From Rhabdothermincola sediminis (GTDB lineage Bacteria > Actinomycetota > Acidimicrobiia > Acidimicrobiales > Acidimicrobilacustridaceae): a DNA stretch of 64,000 bases. Position numbers and translations under genes: made by a program. The notes beneath the pieces were generated by a model, which was not told the DNA's origin, did not search any database, and saw only the letters and a list, made by a program, of their open reading frames with translations. Shown piece by piece: positions 1 to 9,074 of the stretch. Where the stretch lies: NCBI RefSeq assembly GCF_014805525.1, contig NZ_JACFSZ010000002.1:62001-126000 (forward strand). Reading direction: 5' to 3'. Within the stretch, counting starts at the first letter, position 1. Each line of letters starts with the position of its first letter.

Positions 1-1
1 G

Positions 2-385
2 GTCGGTCGCGGCCTGTGGGGCTTCCCCAAGTGGGTGACCGAGATCGACTACCTGGAGAGCGGGGGCTTCACCCGCTGCCGCATCAGCGAGGGCGGCGAG
101 CCCGTGCTGGCCTTCGACGTGGCCCCGGGATGGGTTCCGCTGCCCGGCGGCGAGGTCGAGATGGCCTGCTACTCCTGGGCCGACGGGGTCCTCCGGCGCA
201 CCCCGTGGGTCACCCGGAGCCGCCACCTGCGGGCCCGCCCGGGCGGTGCCACCCTGTACCTCGGTGACGGCCACCCCATGGCCGGCGAGCTCCGGGCGCT
301 CGGGCTGCCGAAGCGGGCGTTGATGAGCACCGGCACCCCCCTGATGACGGCCACCTTCGGGGCCCCCGAGATCATCGAGCGCTGA
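2..385 (+). CDS. acetoacetate decarboxylase-like protein, 5'-truncated by the window edge
   Basis: The frame is open from the first bases, so the start and about half of the protein lie outside. The 127 visible residues open with GRGLWGFPKW (visible residues 2-11), the segment that in acetoacetate decarboxylases holds the Schiff-base lysine (here Lys10). The neighbouring lysine found in the clostridial enzyme is replaced by Trp. The rest fits the family's beta-barrel end (GDGHPMAGELRALGLPKRAL). The likely role is decarboxylation or a related Schiff-base reaction on a beta-keto acid; the substrate is unknown. It ends 66 nt before a convergent SDR gene. The family call is fair; the function is inferred. 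Confidence 0.65.
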   Translation, partial: VGRGLWGFPKWVTEIDYLESGGFTRCRISEGGEPVLAFDVAPGWVPLPGGEVEMACYSWADGVLRRTPWVTRSRHLRARPGGATLYLGDGHPMAGELRALGLPKRALMSTGTPLMTATFGAPEIIER

Positions 386-451
386 GCGCGACCACCCCGT
401 CCGGCGGCCCCGCTCCTGCCGTCGACGTGGTCCGCCCGAGCCGAGGGACGC

Positions 452-1219
452 TCAGGCCCGCTCAAGCGCGTCGATGCGAGCCCACAGCAGGCCCGGTGCG
501 AACCGGCGCAGCCGCCACAGGGTCGCCGTGCCCCGTCCCGGAAAGGCGAACGGCCGGCCCTCGTCGAGCGCCTGCTCGATGCTGTCGAGCACCTCCTCGG
601 GACGAATACGTGGTGTGCGCGCCAGCGCTCTCGGGCCACGATCACCGATCTGGTCGAGCAACGGCGTATCGACCACCGGCGGGCAGGCGCACACGATGCG
701 CACGCCACTGCCGCGGTGCTCGTGCCAGAGCGTCTCGGTCAGCGACACCACCGCGGCCTTGCTGGCCGAGTATCCCCCGAGCCGCTGGCTCGGCAGCCAG
801 CCGGCGAGGGACCCGTACTGGATGAGATCCCCACTCCCCCGCTCCAGCATCCCGGGCAGCGTGAGCCGGGTGACGTTGAGCAAGCCGACCACGTTGACCG
901 CCAGGAGCTCCTCGATCTCGTCCACCGGCTGCTCGACGAGCAGGCCCGCGGGAGCGACGGCCGCCGCGTTGACCACTCGATCGAGCGGTCCCCACCGGTC
1001 CTCGATCTCGCACACCGCCCGCTCGACGGCGTCGTGGTCGCGCACGTCGCAGACGATGGGATGGATCTGGGGGGCGTGGCGGGCGGTGAGCTCGAGCCCT
1101 CGGCGGTCGACGTCGATGGCGGCGACCCGCACGCCCGCCGCAGCCAACCGCCAGGCGGACAGCTGGCCCATCCCGCTACCGGCACCGGTGATCAGCGCAG
1201 TGCGACCGGAGAAGGGCAC
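452..1219 (-). CDS. short-chain dehydrogenase/reductase (SDR)
   Basis: A classical SDR of 255 residues: NAD(P)-binding motif TGAGSGMG at 11-18, NAAA at 84-87 (usual NNAG), and a catalytic set Ser137, Tyr150, Lys154 (YSASK). A C-terminal extension ending RIDALERA lacks the usual substrate-loop consensus, so the substrate is not predictable. I chose the GTG start two bases after the stop of the preceding membrane-protein gene; a longer frame upstream has no recognisable SDR sequence and overlaps that gene. The two-base gap suggests co-transcription with the membrane protein and, upstream, the ABC importer genes. Confidence 0.85.
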   Translation of the reverse strand: MPFSGRTALITGAGSGMGQLSAWRLAAAGVRVAAIDVDRRGLELTARHAPQIHPIVCDVRDHDAVERAVCEIEDRWGPLDRVVNAAAVAPAGLLVEQPVDEIEELLAVNVVGLLNVTRLTLPGMLERGSGDLIQYGSLAGWLPSQRLGGYSASKAAVVSLTETLWHEHRGSGVRIVCACPPVVDTPLLDQIGDRGPRALARTPRIRPEEVLDSIEQALDEGRPFAFPGRGTATLWRLRRFAPGLLWARIDALERA

Positions 1220-1221
1220 GG

Positions 1222-1623
1222 TCAGTCGACCTTCTGGCGTGACCTGGTGGCGGCGCGCAGGATGGACTCGATGTTCTGGAGCACCTCGACGCTGCGATCG
1301 GCCTGGGCCCGCTGCTCGTACACCATGCGGATGAGCCAGAAGCGGACGTAGCGGGTGAGCGAGTAGCGGACGAACAGCGCCGCGCCGGCGATGATCAACC
1401 CCAACCCCAGTACGCCACCCGAGATCAGGTAGGGGAACTGCTCGGCGGGGTACGCGGTGCCCGACGCCCCCCACCAGCCGATCAGGATGGCAATCAGCCC
1501 GAGGACGGGCAGCACCATCCCGGCGATGAGCCAGAGTCGCTCGTTGGCGTCCTCGGGAGGACGCAGGTCCATGGACGCCAGCTCGTCCTTGAACTCCTCG
1601 ATGCGTTGCCGGTTGCTCTCCAT
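1222..1623 (-). CDS. small membrane protein with two transmembrane helices
   Basis: I do not recognise a named family. The 133 residues begin with a charged amphipathic stretch (1-30), then two hydrophobic helices at about 31-51 and 65-86 separated by a short loop, then a charged tail (87-133) that could form a helix. The ATG start is preceded by a good GGGAGGAG ribosome-binding site; upstream in-frame codons look non-coding. It lies between livF and an SDR on the same strand, so it probably shares their transcript. A scaffold or accessory role at the membrane is possible, but nothing in the sequence shows one. Confidence 0.7.
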   Translation of the reverse strand: MESNRQRIEEFKDELASMDLRPPEDANERLWLIAGMVLPVLGLIAILIGWWGASGTAYPAEQFPYLISGGVLGLGLIIAGAALFVRYSLTRYVRFWLIRMVYEQRAQADRSVEVLQNIESILRAATRSRQKVD

Positions 1624-1690
1624 CGCTCCTCCCGTGTGCGCCTCATGACGAGGCACGTCTCCTCCAGCCGATCGACTTCCGCCAGCGCCC

Positions 1691-2416
1691 TCAGCCACCG
1701 AGGTACGCCGCCGAGAGCTCCTCCTCCAGCTCGCTCGGGGCTCCCAGCTTCACGACCTCACCGTGCAACATGATCGCAGCCAGGTCGGCGACGCCGAGCA
1801 CGGTGCGCGCGAACTGCTCCACCACCAGGATCGACACGCCGGTGCGGGCGATCTGGCGTACCGCGTCGTAGAGCTCCTCCACGATGAGCGGCGCCAGCCC
1901 CATCGAGAGCTCGTCGAGCAGCAGCAGCGCCGGATCGCTGGCGAGCCCCCGGGCCAGCGCGAGCATCTGCTGCTCACCACCTGAGAGCGTGCCCGCCAGC
2001 TGTCGGCGCCGCTCCTTCAAGCGCGGGAAGCGCCCGTAGGTCTCGTCCGAGACCTCGGCGAAGGACCGCCGCCCGGCGAAGGTCACCATCGCCAGGTTCT
2101 CCTCGACCGTGAGGTTCGGAAAGACGCTCCGCCCTTCAGGGATCGTGCAGAGGCCGGCTCTCGCCAGCTGATCCGGCGAGGCACCGTTCACCCGGCGTCC
2201 GGCGACGTACACGGACCCCTTGGTGGGCACCATCAGCCCGCTGCACACACTGATGGTCGTCGTCTTGCCCGCCCCGTTCGGGCCGAGCAGCGCGACCACG
2301 CTCCCCTCCGGCACCGAAAGGTCGACACCGCGCAGCACTTCGATACGACCGTACGCCGCGTGCACGCCGCGCAGTTCCAGCAACGGCGGTGCCTCGGCGG
2401 CGGGGCGGCCACTCAC
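1691..2416 (-). CDS. livF: ABC transporter ATP-binding protein, LivF type
   Basis: The second ATPase of a branched-chain amino acid (HAAT) type importer, 241 residues. Walker A GPNGAGKT is at 45-52, followed by the Q-loop-region phrase IPEGRSVFPNLTVEENL typical of LivF, an intact signature LSGGEQQ and Walker B LLLLDELSMGLAP. The GTG start was chosen because GAGGGTGG precedes it and it follows the livG stop by 10 nt. It is the last importer gene in the order binding protein, fused permease, livG, livF. In a catabolic region such importers may carry amino acids, aromatic acids or other organic acids; the substrate is not shown. Confidence 0.92.
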   Translation of the reverse strand: MSGRPAAEAPPLLELRGVHAAYGRIEVLRGVDLSVPEGSVVALLGPNGAGKTTTISVCSGLMVPTKGSVYVAGRRVNGASPDQLARAGLCTIPEGRSVFPNLTVEENLAMVTFAGRRSFAEVSDETYGRFPRLKERRRQLAGTLSGGEQQMLALARGLASDPALLLLDELSMGLAPLIVEELYDAVRQIARTGVSILVVEQFARTVLGVADLAAIMLHGEVVKLGAPSELEEELSAAYLGG

Positions 2417-2426
2417 CGGTCCACCC

Positions 2427-3161
2427 TCATGCCTCGACCCCCATCGGCCCCAGGTACGCCTCGACGACGGCATCGTCGCGCTGGATCTGCTCGGGCGGCC
2501 CGTCGGCGATCAGGCGCCCGTGGTCGAGCACGAAGATCCGCTGGCAGGTGCGCATCACCAGCGCCATGTCGTGCTCCACCAGCAACAGCGCGGTGCCGTT
2601 GCTCGCCAGCGTCGTGAGCAGGCGGGCGAGCTCCTCCGTCTCGGTCGCGTCGAGACCGGACGCGGGCTCGTCGAGCAGCAGCACCTTGGGCTTCGTCACC
2701 AGCGCGCGAGCCAGCTCGACGAGCCGGGCCTGACCGGTGGTCAACACGTCGGCCCTGGTGTCGGCGAAGGCGTGCATCCCGACCAGCTCGATGACCGCCT
2801 CGACTCTCGCTTCCGCGCTCTCGGTGTGCGAGCCCCAACGCCTCGGGATCTCCGCTGCGACCTGGAGGTTCTCCCTCGCGGTCAACGAGCCGAACAGCTC
2901 CAACCGCTGGAACGTACGGGCCAGACCCCGCTGCGCGCGGTCGTGGGGTGCCGACTCGGTGACGTCGATGCCGTTGAGGATCACCCGTCCCGACAGCGGG
3001 GTGAGCAGCCCGGTGACGGCGTTGAACAGCGTGGTCTTGCCCGCGCCGTTCGGCCCGATCAACCCCGTCACCCGTCCCACGTCGACCTCGAGCGACACCT
3101 GGTCCACCGCCCGGTGACCGCCGTAGCTGACCGTGATCTCCCTAACCTCGAGGAGCGCCAT
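2427..3161 (-). CDS. livG: ABC transporter ATP-binding protein, LivG type
   Basis: The first ATPase of the importer, 244 residues. Walker A GPNGAGKT is at 36-43 and the LivG-like phrase GLARTFQRLELFGSLTARENL follows. Walker B (VLLLDEP) is intact, but the signature is LTTGQARL instead of the canonical LSGGQ or LSYGQ, a notable deviation at a site that contacts ATP across the dimer. LivF keeps a normal signature, so the pair may hydrolyse ATP asymmetrically (inference). The ATG start overlaps the 3' end of the permease gene by 20 nt, which implies translational coupling. A longer in-frame start (MSTRRSSPM) is less likely. Confidence 0.9.
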   Translation of the reverse strand: MALLEVREITVSYGGHRAVDQVSLEVDVGRVTGLIGPNGAGKTTLFNAVTGLLTPLSGRVILNGIDVTESAPHDRAQRGLARTFQRLELFGSLTARENLQVAAEIPRRWGSHTESAEARVEAVIELVGMHAFADTRADVLTTGQARLVELARALVTKPKVLLLDEPASGLDATETEELARLLTTLASNGTALLLVEHDMALVMRTCQRIFVLDHGRLIADGPPEQIQRDDAVVEAYLGPMGVEA

Positions 3162-5196
3162 GGGCGAGCTCCTCCTCGTCGACACCGAGCATCAGGTCGA
3201 TCTGGGCCAGATCTGCAGCGGTGAACGGCCGGTCGATGCCGAGCATCTCGACGTCCATCACCGGGCCGATGGGCGAGACCGGTCGTCGGGACTCCTCGGG
3301 CAGGGGGGCTCGCTCCGCTCGCCCGGCTCCGAGCCGGCGGCGGAGCGCCTCCGTACGCACCAGGATCTCGTTCATCAGGCCGTTCGGGTTGCGGCCCAGG
3401 CTGATGCCGATCAGACCCGGTGCCACCACCAGGAAGTTGGCGAGCGAGGGGATCGCGTCCGCGATGATCGGGAACGACGCGTAGAGCAGCCCGCCCAGGA
3501 GCGCGCCGCTCACCATCCCGATACCACCCGCCACCGCCATCAGCAGCACGGGCAGGCTCTGCAGGGTGTCGTACTGGCTCACGGTCGCGGTCTTCTGGAG
3601 CCCTCCCAGCATGGCCCCGCCGATCCCGGCGATGCCCGCCGAGAGCATGAAGACCTGCAGCTTGGTCACCGTCAGGTTCAGACCGAGGGTGGCGCACGCG
3701 GCAGGGCTGTCCTTCATGGCCTGCAGCCGCCGCCCGAACGGTCCGAGGCGCAACCAGACCACCCCCACCCCGAGGCTAGCGAACACGAACGCCATCAGGA
3801 TCATGTACGCGCGGTCGCTCTCGAAACCGAACCCGAGGAACGAGAGCCGGGCGATGGCCTTCGAGCCTCCACGGAACATGGCGTCCTGGGTGAACACCAC
3901 CCGATCCATGAACACCGCGAAGGCCAGCGTGGCCAGTGCGAGGTAGATGCCCCGGAGCCGCACCGCGGGCAGGGCCACCAGGGCGCCGACGAGCGCGGGC
4001 AGCGCGAAGGCGGCCAAGAGCCCGATGGGGTTGCCTCCGGGCCCCCACGTGGCCATGGCGTACGCCCCGAGGCCGGCGAAGCTCATCTGGGCGAGTGAGA
4101 TCTGGCCGCCGTATCCGGTGAGCGGCACGAGCGACAGCATGATGATGGCCAGGGCCAGCCCCTTGCTCCACGAGATCGTCTGGGAGGCATCGAGGAAGCT
4201 GGACACCACCGCGACGGCGACGACGAGGACCGCCGCCGCCACCAGGGCGCTGCGCATGGTCGGGCGGGCGACGATCTCCCGACTGCGCATGATTCCGTGA
4301 GCCCGCAGCGGCGCCTGGGGCAGCACCAGCAAGACGATGAACAGCATCACCACCGGGATGGCGAGCCGCAGGGAGGTCACGATGTCGATGCCGTCGGGCA
4401 GCCAGTCGGGGTTCTGCGGGAGATACCCGACGGCATAGGACTGTGCCAGCCCGAGGATGGCCGCCCCGAGGAAGGTCATCGGCAGGCTCACGAGGCGGCC
4501 GACGATCGCCGCCGCGTACGCGTTCACCACCAGCAGCGTCAGCGCCAGCACCTCCAGGCCCAGTCGGTCGGCGATGAGGATCCCGGACAGAGCGGCGAGC
4601 GCGGAGCCCAGCGCCCAGCTCGCCGCGGACGAGCGCCCGGGCCGCCCACCGTTGAGCCGGACGAGGTCCCGGTTGGAGACGACGGCCCGCATGGCGATGC
4701 CCGTGCGGGTGCCGTACAGCAGGAGGCGCAGCCCGACCGCGACCAGACCGGCGATGAGGATGACCACGACCTGGTGATACGAGACGAAGACGTCGCCGAT
4801 CTGGAACTTGCTCCCTCCGAAGAACTCCCCGACGACCCGGTTACGGGTGGGAGGCCAGATGATCGGGGCCAGCGCGATCAGCCCGAAGAGCAGGCCCACC
4901 GTGACCACCGTCTTGGTCACCTCGGAGGTGCCTTCGAGACCTCGCATGATCACCCGGTCGATCAGGGCCCCGAACGCCGGTGCGAAGACGACCAGCACGA
5001 GGGCGATGGCGGGGATGGTCGGCACCCCCCACTCGAGGAGCTGCCAGTACATGAACGCGCCCATCATCCCGATGGCACCGTGCGCGAAGTTGAAGATTCC
5101 CGAGGTGGTATAGGTGACGACCAGGCCACTCGCCGCAACCGCGTACACCGACGCGGTCACCAGGCCCAGGATGGTGAAGGAGACGAAGTCGCTCAC
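3142..5196 (-). CDS. fused LivH-LivM branched-chain-type ABC permease
   Basis: One 684-residue polypeptide holds both permease subunits. Residues about 1-300 are LivH-like (GIFNFAHGAIGMMGAF near the N-terminus, NRDLVRLNG cytoplasmic loop), and about 310-610 are LivM-like (GYGGQISLAQMSFAGLGAYA). Each half carries multiple hydrophobic helices. A hydrophilic tail of about 70 residues, rich in Arg and acidic residues, has no counterpart in ordinary LivM. Usually livH and livM are separate genes; fused forms occur in actinobacteria. It starts 9 nt after the binding-protein gene and overlaps livG, so all four importer genes should be made together. Confidence 0.9.
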   Translation of the reverse strand: MSDFVSFTILGLVTASVYAVAASGLVVTYTTSGIFNFAHGAIGMMGAFMYWQLLEWGVPTIPAIALVLVVFAPAFGALIDRVIMRGLEGTSEVTKTVVTVGLLFGLIALAPIIWPPTRNRVVGEFFGGSKFQIGDVFVSYHQVVVILIAGLVAVGLRLLLYGTRTGIAMRAVVSNRDLVRLNGGRPGRSSAASWALGSALAALSGILIADRLGLEVLALTLLVVNAYAAAIVGRLVSLPMTFLGAAILGLAQSYAVGYLPQNPDWLPDGIDIVTSLRLAIPVVMLFIVLLVLPQAPLRAHGIMRSREIVARPTMRSALVAAAVLVVAVAVVSSFLDASQTISWSKGLALAIIMLSLVPLTGYGGQISLAQMSFAGLGAYAMATWGPGGNPIGLLAAFALPALVGALVALPAVRLRGIYLALATLAFAVFMDRVVFTQDAMFRGGSKAIARLSFLGFGFESDRAYMILMAFVFASLGVGVVWLRLGPFGRRLQAMKDSPAACATLGLNLTVTKLQVFMLSAGIAGIGGAMLGGLQKTATVSQYDTLQSLPVLLMAVAGGIGMVSGALLGGLLYASFPIIADAIPSLANFLVVAPGLIGISLGRNPNGLMNEILVRTEALRRRLGAGRAERAPLPEESRRPVSPIGPVMDVEMLGIDRPFTAADLAQIDLMLGVDEEELAHGAPRG

Positions 5197-5205
5197 GGCG
5201 TGCTC

Positions 5206-6618
5206 CTACCGCTTGGCTCTCGCCCCTGAGCCGTAGTTGCCGGTGAGCGCCACGGTGTTCGAGGGGCTGCAGTCGAACCCGTGCCCGCGGTCGTAGACCG
5301 CTGCGTCGGTGTCGGGCTTGGGGTACTGGCGCACGAACCCTCCGCCTTCGACCTTCATGATGATGTAGCAGGGCGCCGGCTTGTTGGCCCCGGGATCACT
5401 CGTGCCGTGCAGGCCGCCGCCGTCCCACTGGTGGACCTGGGAGAGCTTCTCGATCAGAGCGGCGCGGGTCACCTCAGAGCCGAGCTCCTTCACCGCGGTG
5501 GCCCACAGCAGCGCCGCGGACCAGGCCTGGACGCCGAGCAACTCGGGCTCGGCGTTGGGCACCGCGGCTTTCAAAGCCCGAAGGTACTCGGCCATCGCCG
5601 GGTTCTCGTCGGCTTCCTCGAAGGGCCACGTCGTCAGCCGCACGAAGGTGCCGTCGGCGACCGACCCGGCCTGCTGCGGGTACTTGAGGTTGTAGAAGTT
5701 CGCCTCCAGCTCGACCACCGGGTGCAGACCCTGCTGGTCCATCGTCCGCTGCAGCGGGATGATCTCCTCGAACGAGGACGTCAGCGTCATGTACGTGACA
5801 CCCTGGTTCTTCATCGAGAGCACGAGCGGCGCCCAGTTCGTCTCACCGATGTTGGCCGAGTCGACGAAGGTGAAGTTGAACCCTGCCGTCTTGTAGGCCT
5901 CGATGAGGCGGTCGCTCTGGGTCTCGGTGATGCTCAGCTTCGTCCGCAGGGCGGCGGCGTTCTTGATGGCATCTGGGTAGGTCCTCGCCACCCACTGCGC
6001 GGGGCCCACCAGGTACGAGTCCACCGGGTTCGGCAAGGGCTGATAGGTGAAGTCGGCGCCGGTCTGCTCAGGGCTCACCGCCGCCGCGGCGACGTTGGGC
6101 AGGCCGCAGTCGACCTGGTCCTGCGCGCCGGTCTGATCGAGCACTCCCATGCTGCCCACCATCGCCAGCGCGTTCTCGCACGCATACTTCACCTGCGCCT
6201 GGTACTCGGTGAGCTTGGCATCGCGCAGCTCGACCTTGAGCTTGCGGCCGTTGATGCCGCCCTGCTCGTTGCACCACTTCTCGAACGCCTTCATCGAGTC
6301 GAACACGCCCTGGTTCAGGCCGGGCTTGGCGCCACCCGGATCCGCGATGGTCACCACCTTGATCTCGGTGTCGGTGACGCCGATGTCGGTCGCCCCGGAT
6401 GCCTCGCCCGGGCCGCAGGGGGAGGGCAAGGTGCCGAACATGCCGGGCTGGCTCGTCCCTCCAGGCCCGGCTGCCGGGCCACCGGTGCTGTTCTGGGCAT
6501 TGCCGGAGCGCCCCGAGTTGGCATCCGCCGACTGGACCTCCTGCCGCGACGCCCGTGAGCCGCACGCGGAGGCGACCAACGCGAGGACGAGGCTCACGGC
6601 AAGCAGACGAGTTTTCAC
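5206..6618 (-). CDS. ABC transporter substrate-binding lipoprotein, LivK-like
   Basis: A 470-residue periplasmic-binding-fold protein (receptor family ligand-binding region, type 1). The signal peptide ends in a lipobox LVASAC with the lipidated Cys at 19. A low-complexity Ser/Gly/Pro/Asn linker (about 22-62) follows, then the domain start DIGVTDTEIKVVTIADPGG. The phrase FEKWCNEQGGINGRKLKVELRD matches the INGGINGRK region of HAAT receptors. The long linker probably spans the outer cell wall. First gene of the importer set; an 88-nt gap separates it from the dehydrogenase gene upstream, where I see no clear operator. The ligand cannot be read from the sequence. Confidence 0.9.
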   Translation of the reverse strand: MKTRLLAVSLVLALVASACGSRASRQEVQSADANSGRSGNAQNSTGGPAAGPGGTSQPGMFGTLPSPCGPGEASGATDIGVTDTEIKVVTIADPGGAKPGLNQGVFDSMKAFEKWCNEQGGINGRKLKVELRDAKLTEYQAQVKYACENALAMVGSMGVLDQTGAQDQVDCGLPNVAAAAVSPEQTGADFTYQPLPNPVDSYLVGPAQWVARTYPDAIKNAAALRTKLSITETQSDRLIEAYKTAGFNFTFVDSANIGETNWAPLVLSMKNQGVTYMTLTSSFEEIIPLQRTMDQQGLHPVVELEANFYNLKYPQQAGSVADGTFVRLTTWPFEEADENPAMAEYLRALKAAVPNAEPELLGVQAWSAALLWATAVKELGSEVTRAALIEKLSQVHQWDGGGLHGTSDPGANKPAPCYIIMKVEGGGFVRQYPKPDTDAAVYDRGHGFDCSPSNTVALTGNYGSGARAKR

Positions 6619-6706
6619 CGATCATCCCCCTCCGAGGTGAAGAGACCGCACCGTAGTGCAGCCGGTTCGTGGATGGGCCGGCGCGACCGCCATCGGCATC
6701 GACCCT

Positions 6707-7825
6707 TCATGCCGGCTCAGCGGCGAGCCTCGCGCCGAGGGCCCGCAAGTGGGTCGTCGCACCGCCGAGCGTCAGCTCGAGGTGCTTCGCCCATCGGAAG
6801 TAGCGGTGCAGCGGGTAGTCGATGTCGACACCGATCCCGCCGTGGAGGTGCTGCGCGGCATGGGCCACCCGCTGGCCACCGTCGGCAGCCCAGTACTTCG
6901 CCACGTCGATGGCGTCGGCCGCCCCAGGCCACTCGCCGGCATCGGTGGCCGCGAGCTGCCAGGCCGCCTGCCACATCGTGGAGCGGATCCCCTGGGTGTC
7001 GATGTAGGCATCTGCCGCTCGATGCGCGACCGCCTGGAAGGTGGCGATGGGACTGCCGAACTGATGCCGCTCCGAGGTGTAGCTCGCCGTCAGCCGGAGC
7101 GCTCCCTCGCTGACGCCGGCCTGCAACGCGCACAGCCCGACCGTGGTGTGCTCCACGAGGAAGTCCAGGACCTGCCGGCCGCCCGCCGGGCCACCGAGCA
7201 GATCGGTCGCGCCCACCGACACGCCCATGAAGGCGAGGTGGGCCTCGGGCAGCCCTGAGGTCGTGAGCAGGGGCTCGGCCGAGACCCCGGCGCCGTCCGG
7301 CTCCACCACGCAGACGAGCACCTCGCCGGCCGGTGTACGGGCGGGCACCAACAGGTACCGGGCCTGCTCGGCCCACGGGACGAACCACGCGTCACCGCCG
7401 AGCTGCCAGCCGCTGCCGTCCGGGCGAGCGATGACCTCGTGCCGGTCGCCGAGGGCGGCGGTCAGGATGACCGAACCGTCGATCACCCCGGGCAGGATCC
7501 GGGCCCGAAGGTCGTCCGAGCCGAAGCGGGCGATGAGCATGGCCCCACTGACCACGGTCGCCAGGTACGGCAATGGGGCGACGGTGCGGCCGACCTGCTC
7601 CAGCACCAGGCAGGCCTCGAGGATGCCGTACCCACTGCCTCCGTCGCGCTCCGGCAGGCAGATGCCGAGCAGGTTGGCCTTGGCCAGCTCGTCCCAGGTC
7701 TCGCGATCGAGGGACTGGTTCGCCGCGGCCATCGCCGCGAGGCGCTCATGGGTCACCCGGTCGCCCAGGATCCGGCCGGCCAGGTCGGCGATCGCTTGCT
7801 GTTCCTCCGTGAAGGTGAAGTCCAT
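6707..7825 (-). CDS. acyl-CoA dehydrogenase, FadE27/ChsE5-like partner subunit
   Basis: An acyl-CoA dehydrogenase fold of 372 residues (MDFTFTEEQQAIADLAGRIL at the start, C-terminal FAD-domain phrase HGGIGVDIDYPLHRYFRWAK). The position that carries the catalytic glutamate in the partner subunit reads HTTVGLCALQAG, so the base is absent. That is the pattern of the non-catalytic subunit of alpha2beta2 heterotetrameric dehydrogenases such as mycobacterial ChsE4-ChsE5, which act on steroid side-chain CoA thioesters. It begins 8 nt after the FadE26-like gene, so the pair is co-expressed. The ATG start is set by the family N-terminus; a much longer frame upstream is a shadow of the neighbour. Confidence 0.85.
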   Translation of the reverse strand: MDFTFTEEQQAIADLAGRILGDRVTHERLAAMAAANQSLDRETWDELAKANLLGICLPERDGGSGYGILEACLVLEQVGRTVAPLPYLATVVSGAMLIARFGSDDLRARILPGVIDGSVILTAALGDRHEVIARPDGSGWQLGGDAWFVPWAEQARYLLVPARTPAGEVLVCVVEPDGAGVSAEPLLTTSGLPEAHLAFMGVSVGATDLLGGPAGGRQVLDFLVEHTTVGLCALQAGVSEGALRLTASYTSERHQFGSPIATFQAVAHRAADAYIDTQGIRSTMWQAAWQLAATDAGEWPGAADAIDVAKYWAADGGQRVAHAAQHLHGGIGVDIDYPLHRYFRWAKHLELTLGGATTHLRALGARLAAEPA

Positions 7826-7833
7826 TCCCGCTC

Positions 7834-9003
7834 CTACATCCGGGGCGTGCGCGGCATGCCGAGGCCGAACAGCGCGATGAGGTCCCGCTGGATCTCGTTG
7901 GTGCCACCACCGAAGGTCAGGATCAGGGTGCCCTGGTAGGCCCGCTCCAGGTGGGCCGCGAGCACCGCCCCGGGCGAGTGCCGCCGCAGGTACCCGGCCT
8001 GTCCGAGGATCTCCATCAGGGCTCGGTAGACCTCGATGTACATCTCCGTGCCGTAGACCTTCGTCGCCGACGCCAGCGCCGGGTCGAGCTGGTCGGAGGT
8101 CGCCGCCTTCCAGTTCAGCAGCGTCAGGTAGTCGATCTTCGCCCGGCAGCGCGCCAAGGAGATCTGCACCCACTCCTGGTCGATCACCCGCCCACCGCCG
8201 GGCGTCTGGTGCTGCTTGGCCCAGGCGACCACCTTCTCGAAGATCCGGCCTGCCCAGGCGGGGATGGCGAGGGACACCCGCTCGTAGTTGAGTTGGTTGG
8301 TGATCAGGCTCCACCCGTTGTTCAGTCCGCCGACGATGTTGGCATCGGGCACCCTCACGTCCTCGTAGAAGGTGTAGGTGGTGTCGGCGCCGCCGAGGGT
8401 CTCGATGGGCTGCCATGAGAAGCCCGGGGTGTCGGTCGGGACCACGAAGATCGTGATGCCCTTGTGCTTGGGGACGTCCGGGTCCGTGCGGGCCGCGAGC
8501 CAGATGTAGTTGGCGAAGCCCGCCAGGCTGGTGAAGATCTTCTGCCCGTTGATCACCCACTCGTCACCGTCGCGAACCGCCCGGGTCTGGAGCGAGGCGA
8601 GGTCGGTACCCGAGTTGGGCTCGGTGTACCCGATGGCGAAGTGGGTCTCACCGCGGAGGATCCCCGGCAGCAGCCATCGCTTCTGCTCGTCGGTGCCGTA
8701 CTGCAGGATCGTCTGGCCGACCGTGTTCACGGTCAGGAACGGGACCGGCGCGTTCGCACCGTGGGCCTCCTCGAAGAAGATGAACTGCTCGAGCAGCGAG
8801 AGGTTGCGGCCGCCGTACTCCTCCGGCCAGCTCACCGCCAACCAGTTGTCGCGCCCCATCTGCCTGACCGCCTCGAGACAGTGGGGTCCGCCCATCTCGC
8901 CGCGGGCCATCTCCTCCTCGACCTCGGGGGTGACGATCCGGGCGAAGTAGGCCCGCAGCTCCTGGCGCAGCGCCTCCTGCTCGGGCGTGTACGCGAGATG
9001 CAC
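7834..9003 (-). CDS. acyl-CoA dehydrogenase, FadE26/ChsE4-like catalytic subunit
   Basis: A full-length acyl-CoA dehydrogenase, 389 residues. The usual C-terminal YEGT glutamate site reads TFGGGTNEIQ, so the base is not there; instead Glu241 in NYERVSL occupies the isovaleryl-CoA-dehydrogenase-like position reported for ChsE4. Flavin-binding phrases are intact (YTEPNSGTDLASLQT, INGQKIFTSL). The whole protein resembles mycobacterial FadE26 closely as I remember it, so dehydrogenation of a steroid-side-chain acyl-CoA with the downstream subunit is likely. Two CTGACG-type operators lie 45-86 nt upstream, unlike mycobacteria, where this pair belongs to the KstR regulon. Confidence 0.88.
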   Translation of the reverse strand: MHLAYTPEQEALRQELRAYFARIVTPEVEEEMARGEMGGPHCLEAVRQMGRDNWLAVSWPEEYGGRNLSLLEQFIFFEEAHGANAPVPFLTVNTVGQTILQYGTDEQKRWLLPGILRGETHFAIGYTEPNSGTDLASLQTRAVRDGDEWVINGQKIFTSLAGFANYIWLAARTDPDVPKHKGITIFVVPTDTPGFSWQPIETLGGADTTYTFYEDVRVPDANIVGGLNNGWSLITNQLNYERVSLAIPAWAGRIFEKVVAWAKQHQTPGGGRVIDQEWVQISLARCRAKIDYLTLLNWKAATSDQLDPALASATKVYGTEMYIEVYRALMEILGQAGYLRRHSPGAVLAAHLERAYQGTLILTFGGGTNEIQRDLIALFGLGMPRTPRM

Positions 9004-9047
9004 GCTTCGGCTCCCCTTCCCACCTCGATCGGACCCCGGCCCGGGAC

Positions 9048-9062
9048 GTGACGGCCCGTCAG
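9048..9062. promoter_or_regulatory. CTGACG-type operator, copy 1
   Basis: GTGACGGCCCGTCAG: arms TGACGG/CCGTCA around one central base. It is the proximal of two sites before the FadE26/27-like pair and one of ten matches to CTGACGNNNCGTCAG in this window, all near gene starts. Binding is inferred. Confidence 0.75.
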
Positions 9063-9074
9063 GTTAGGCCAAAT

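Noticed and set aside
6707-8560. A 617-residue fused acyl-CoA dehydrogenase
   Set aside because: The N-terminal part of that frame is an out-of-frame reading of the upstream dehydrogenase; the true start is the ATG of MDFTFTEE.
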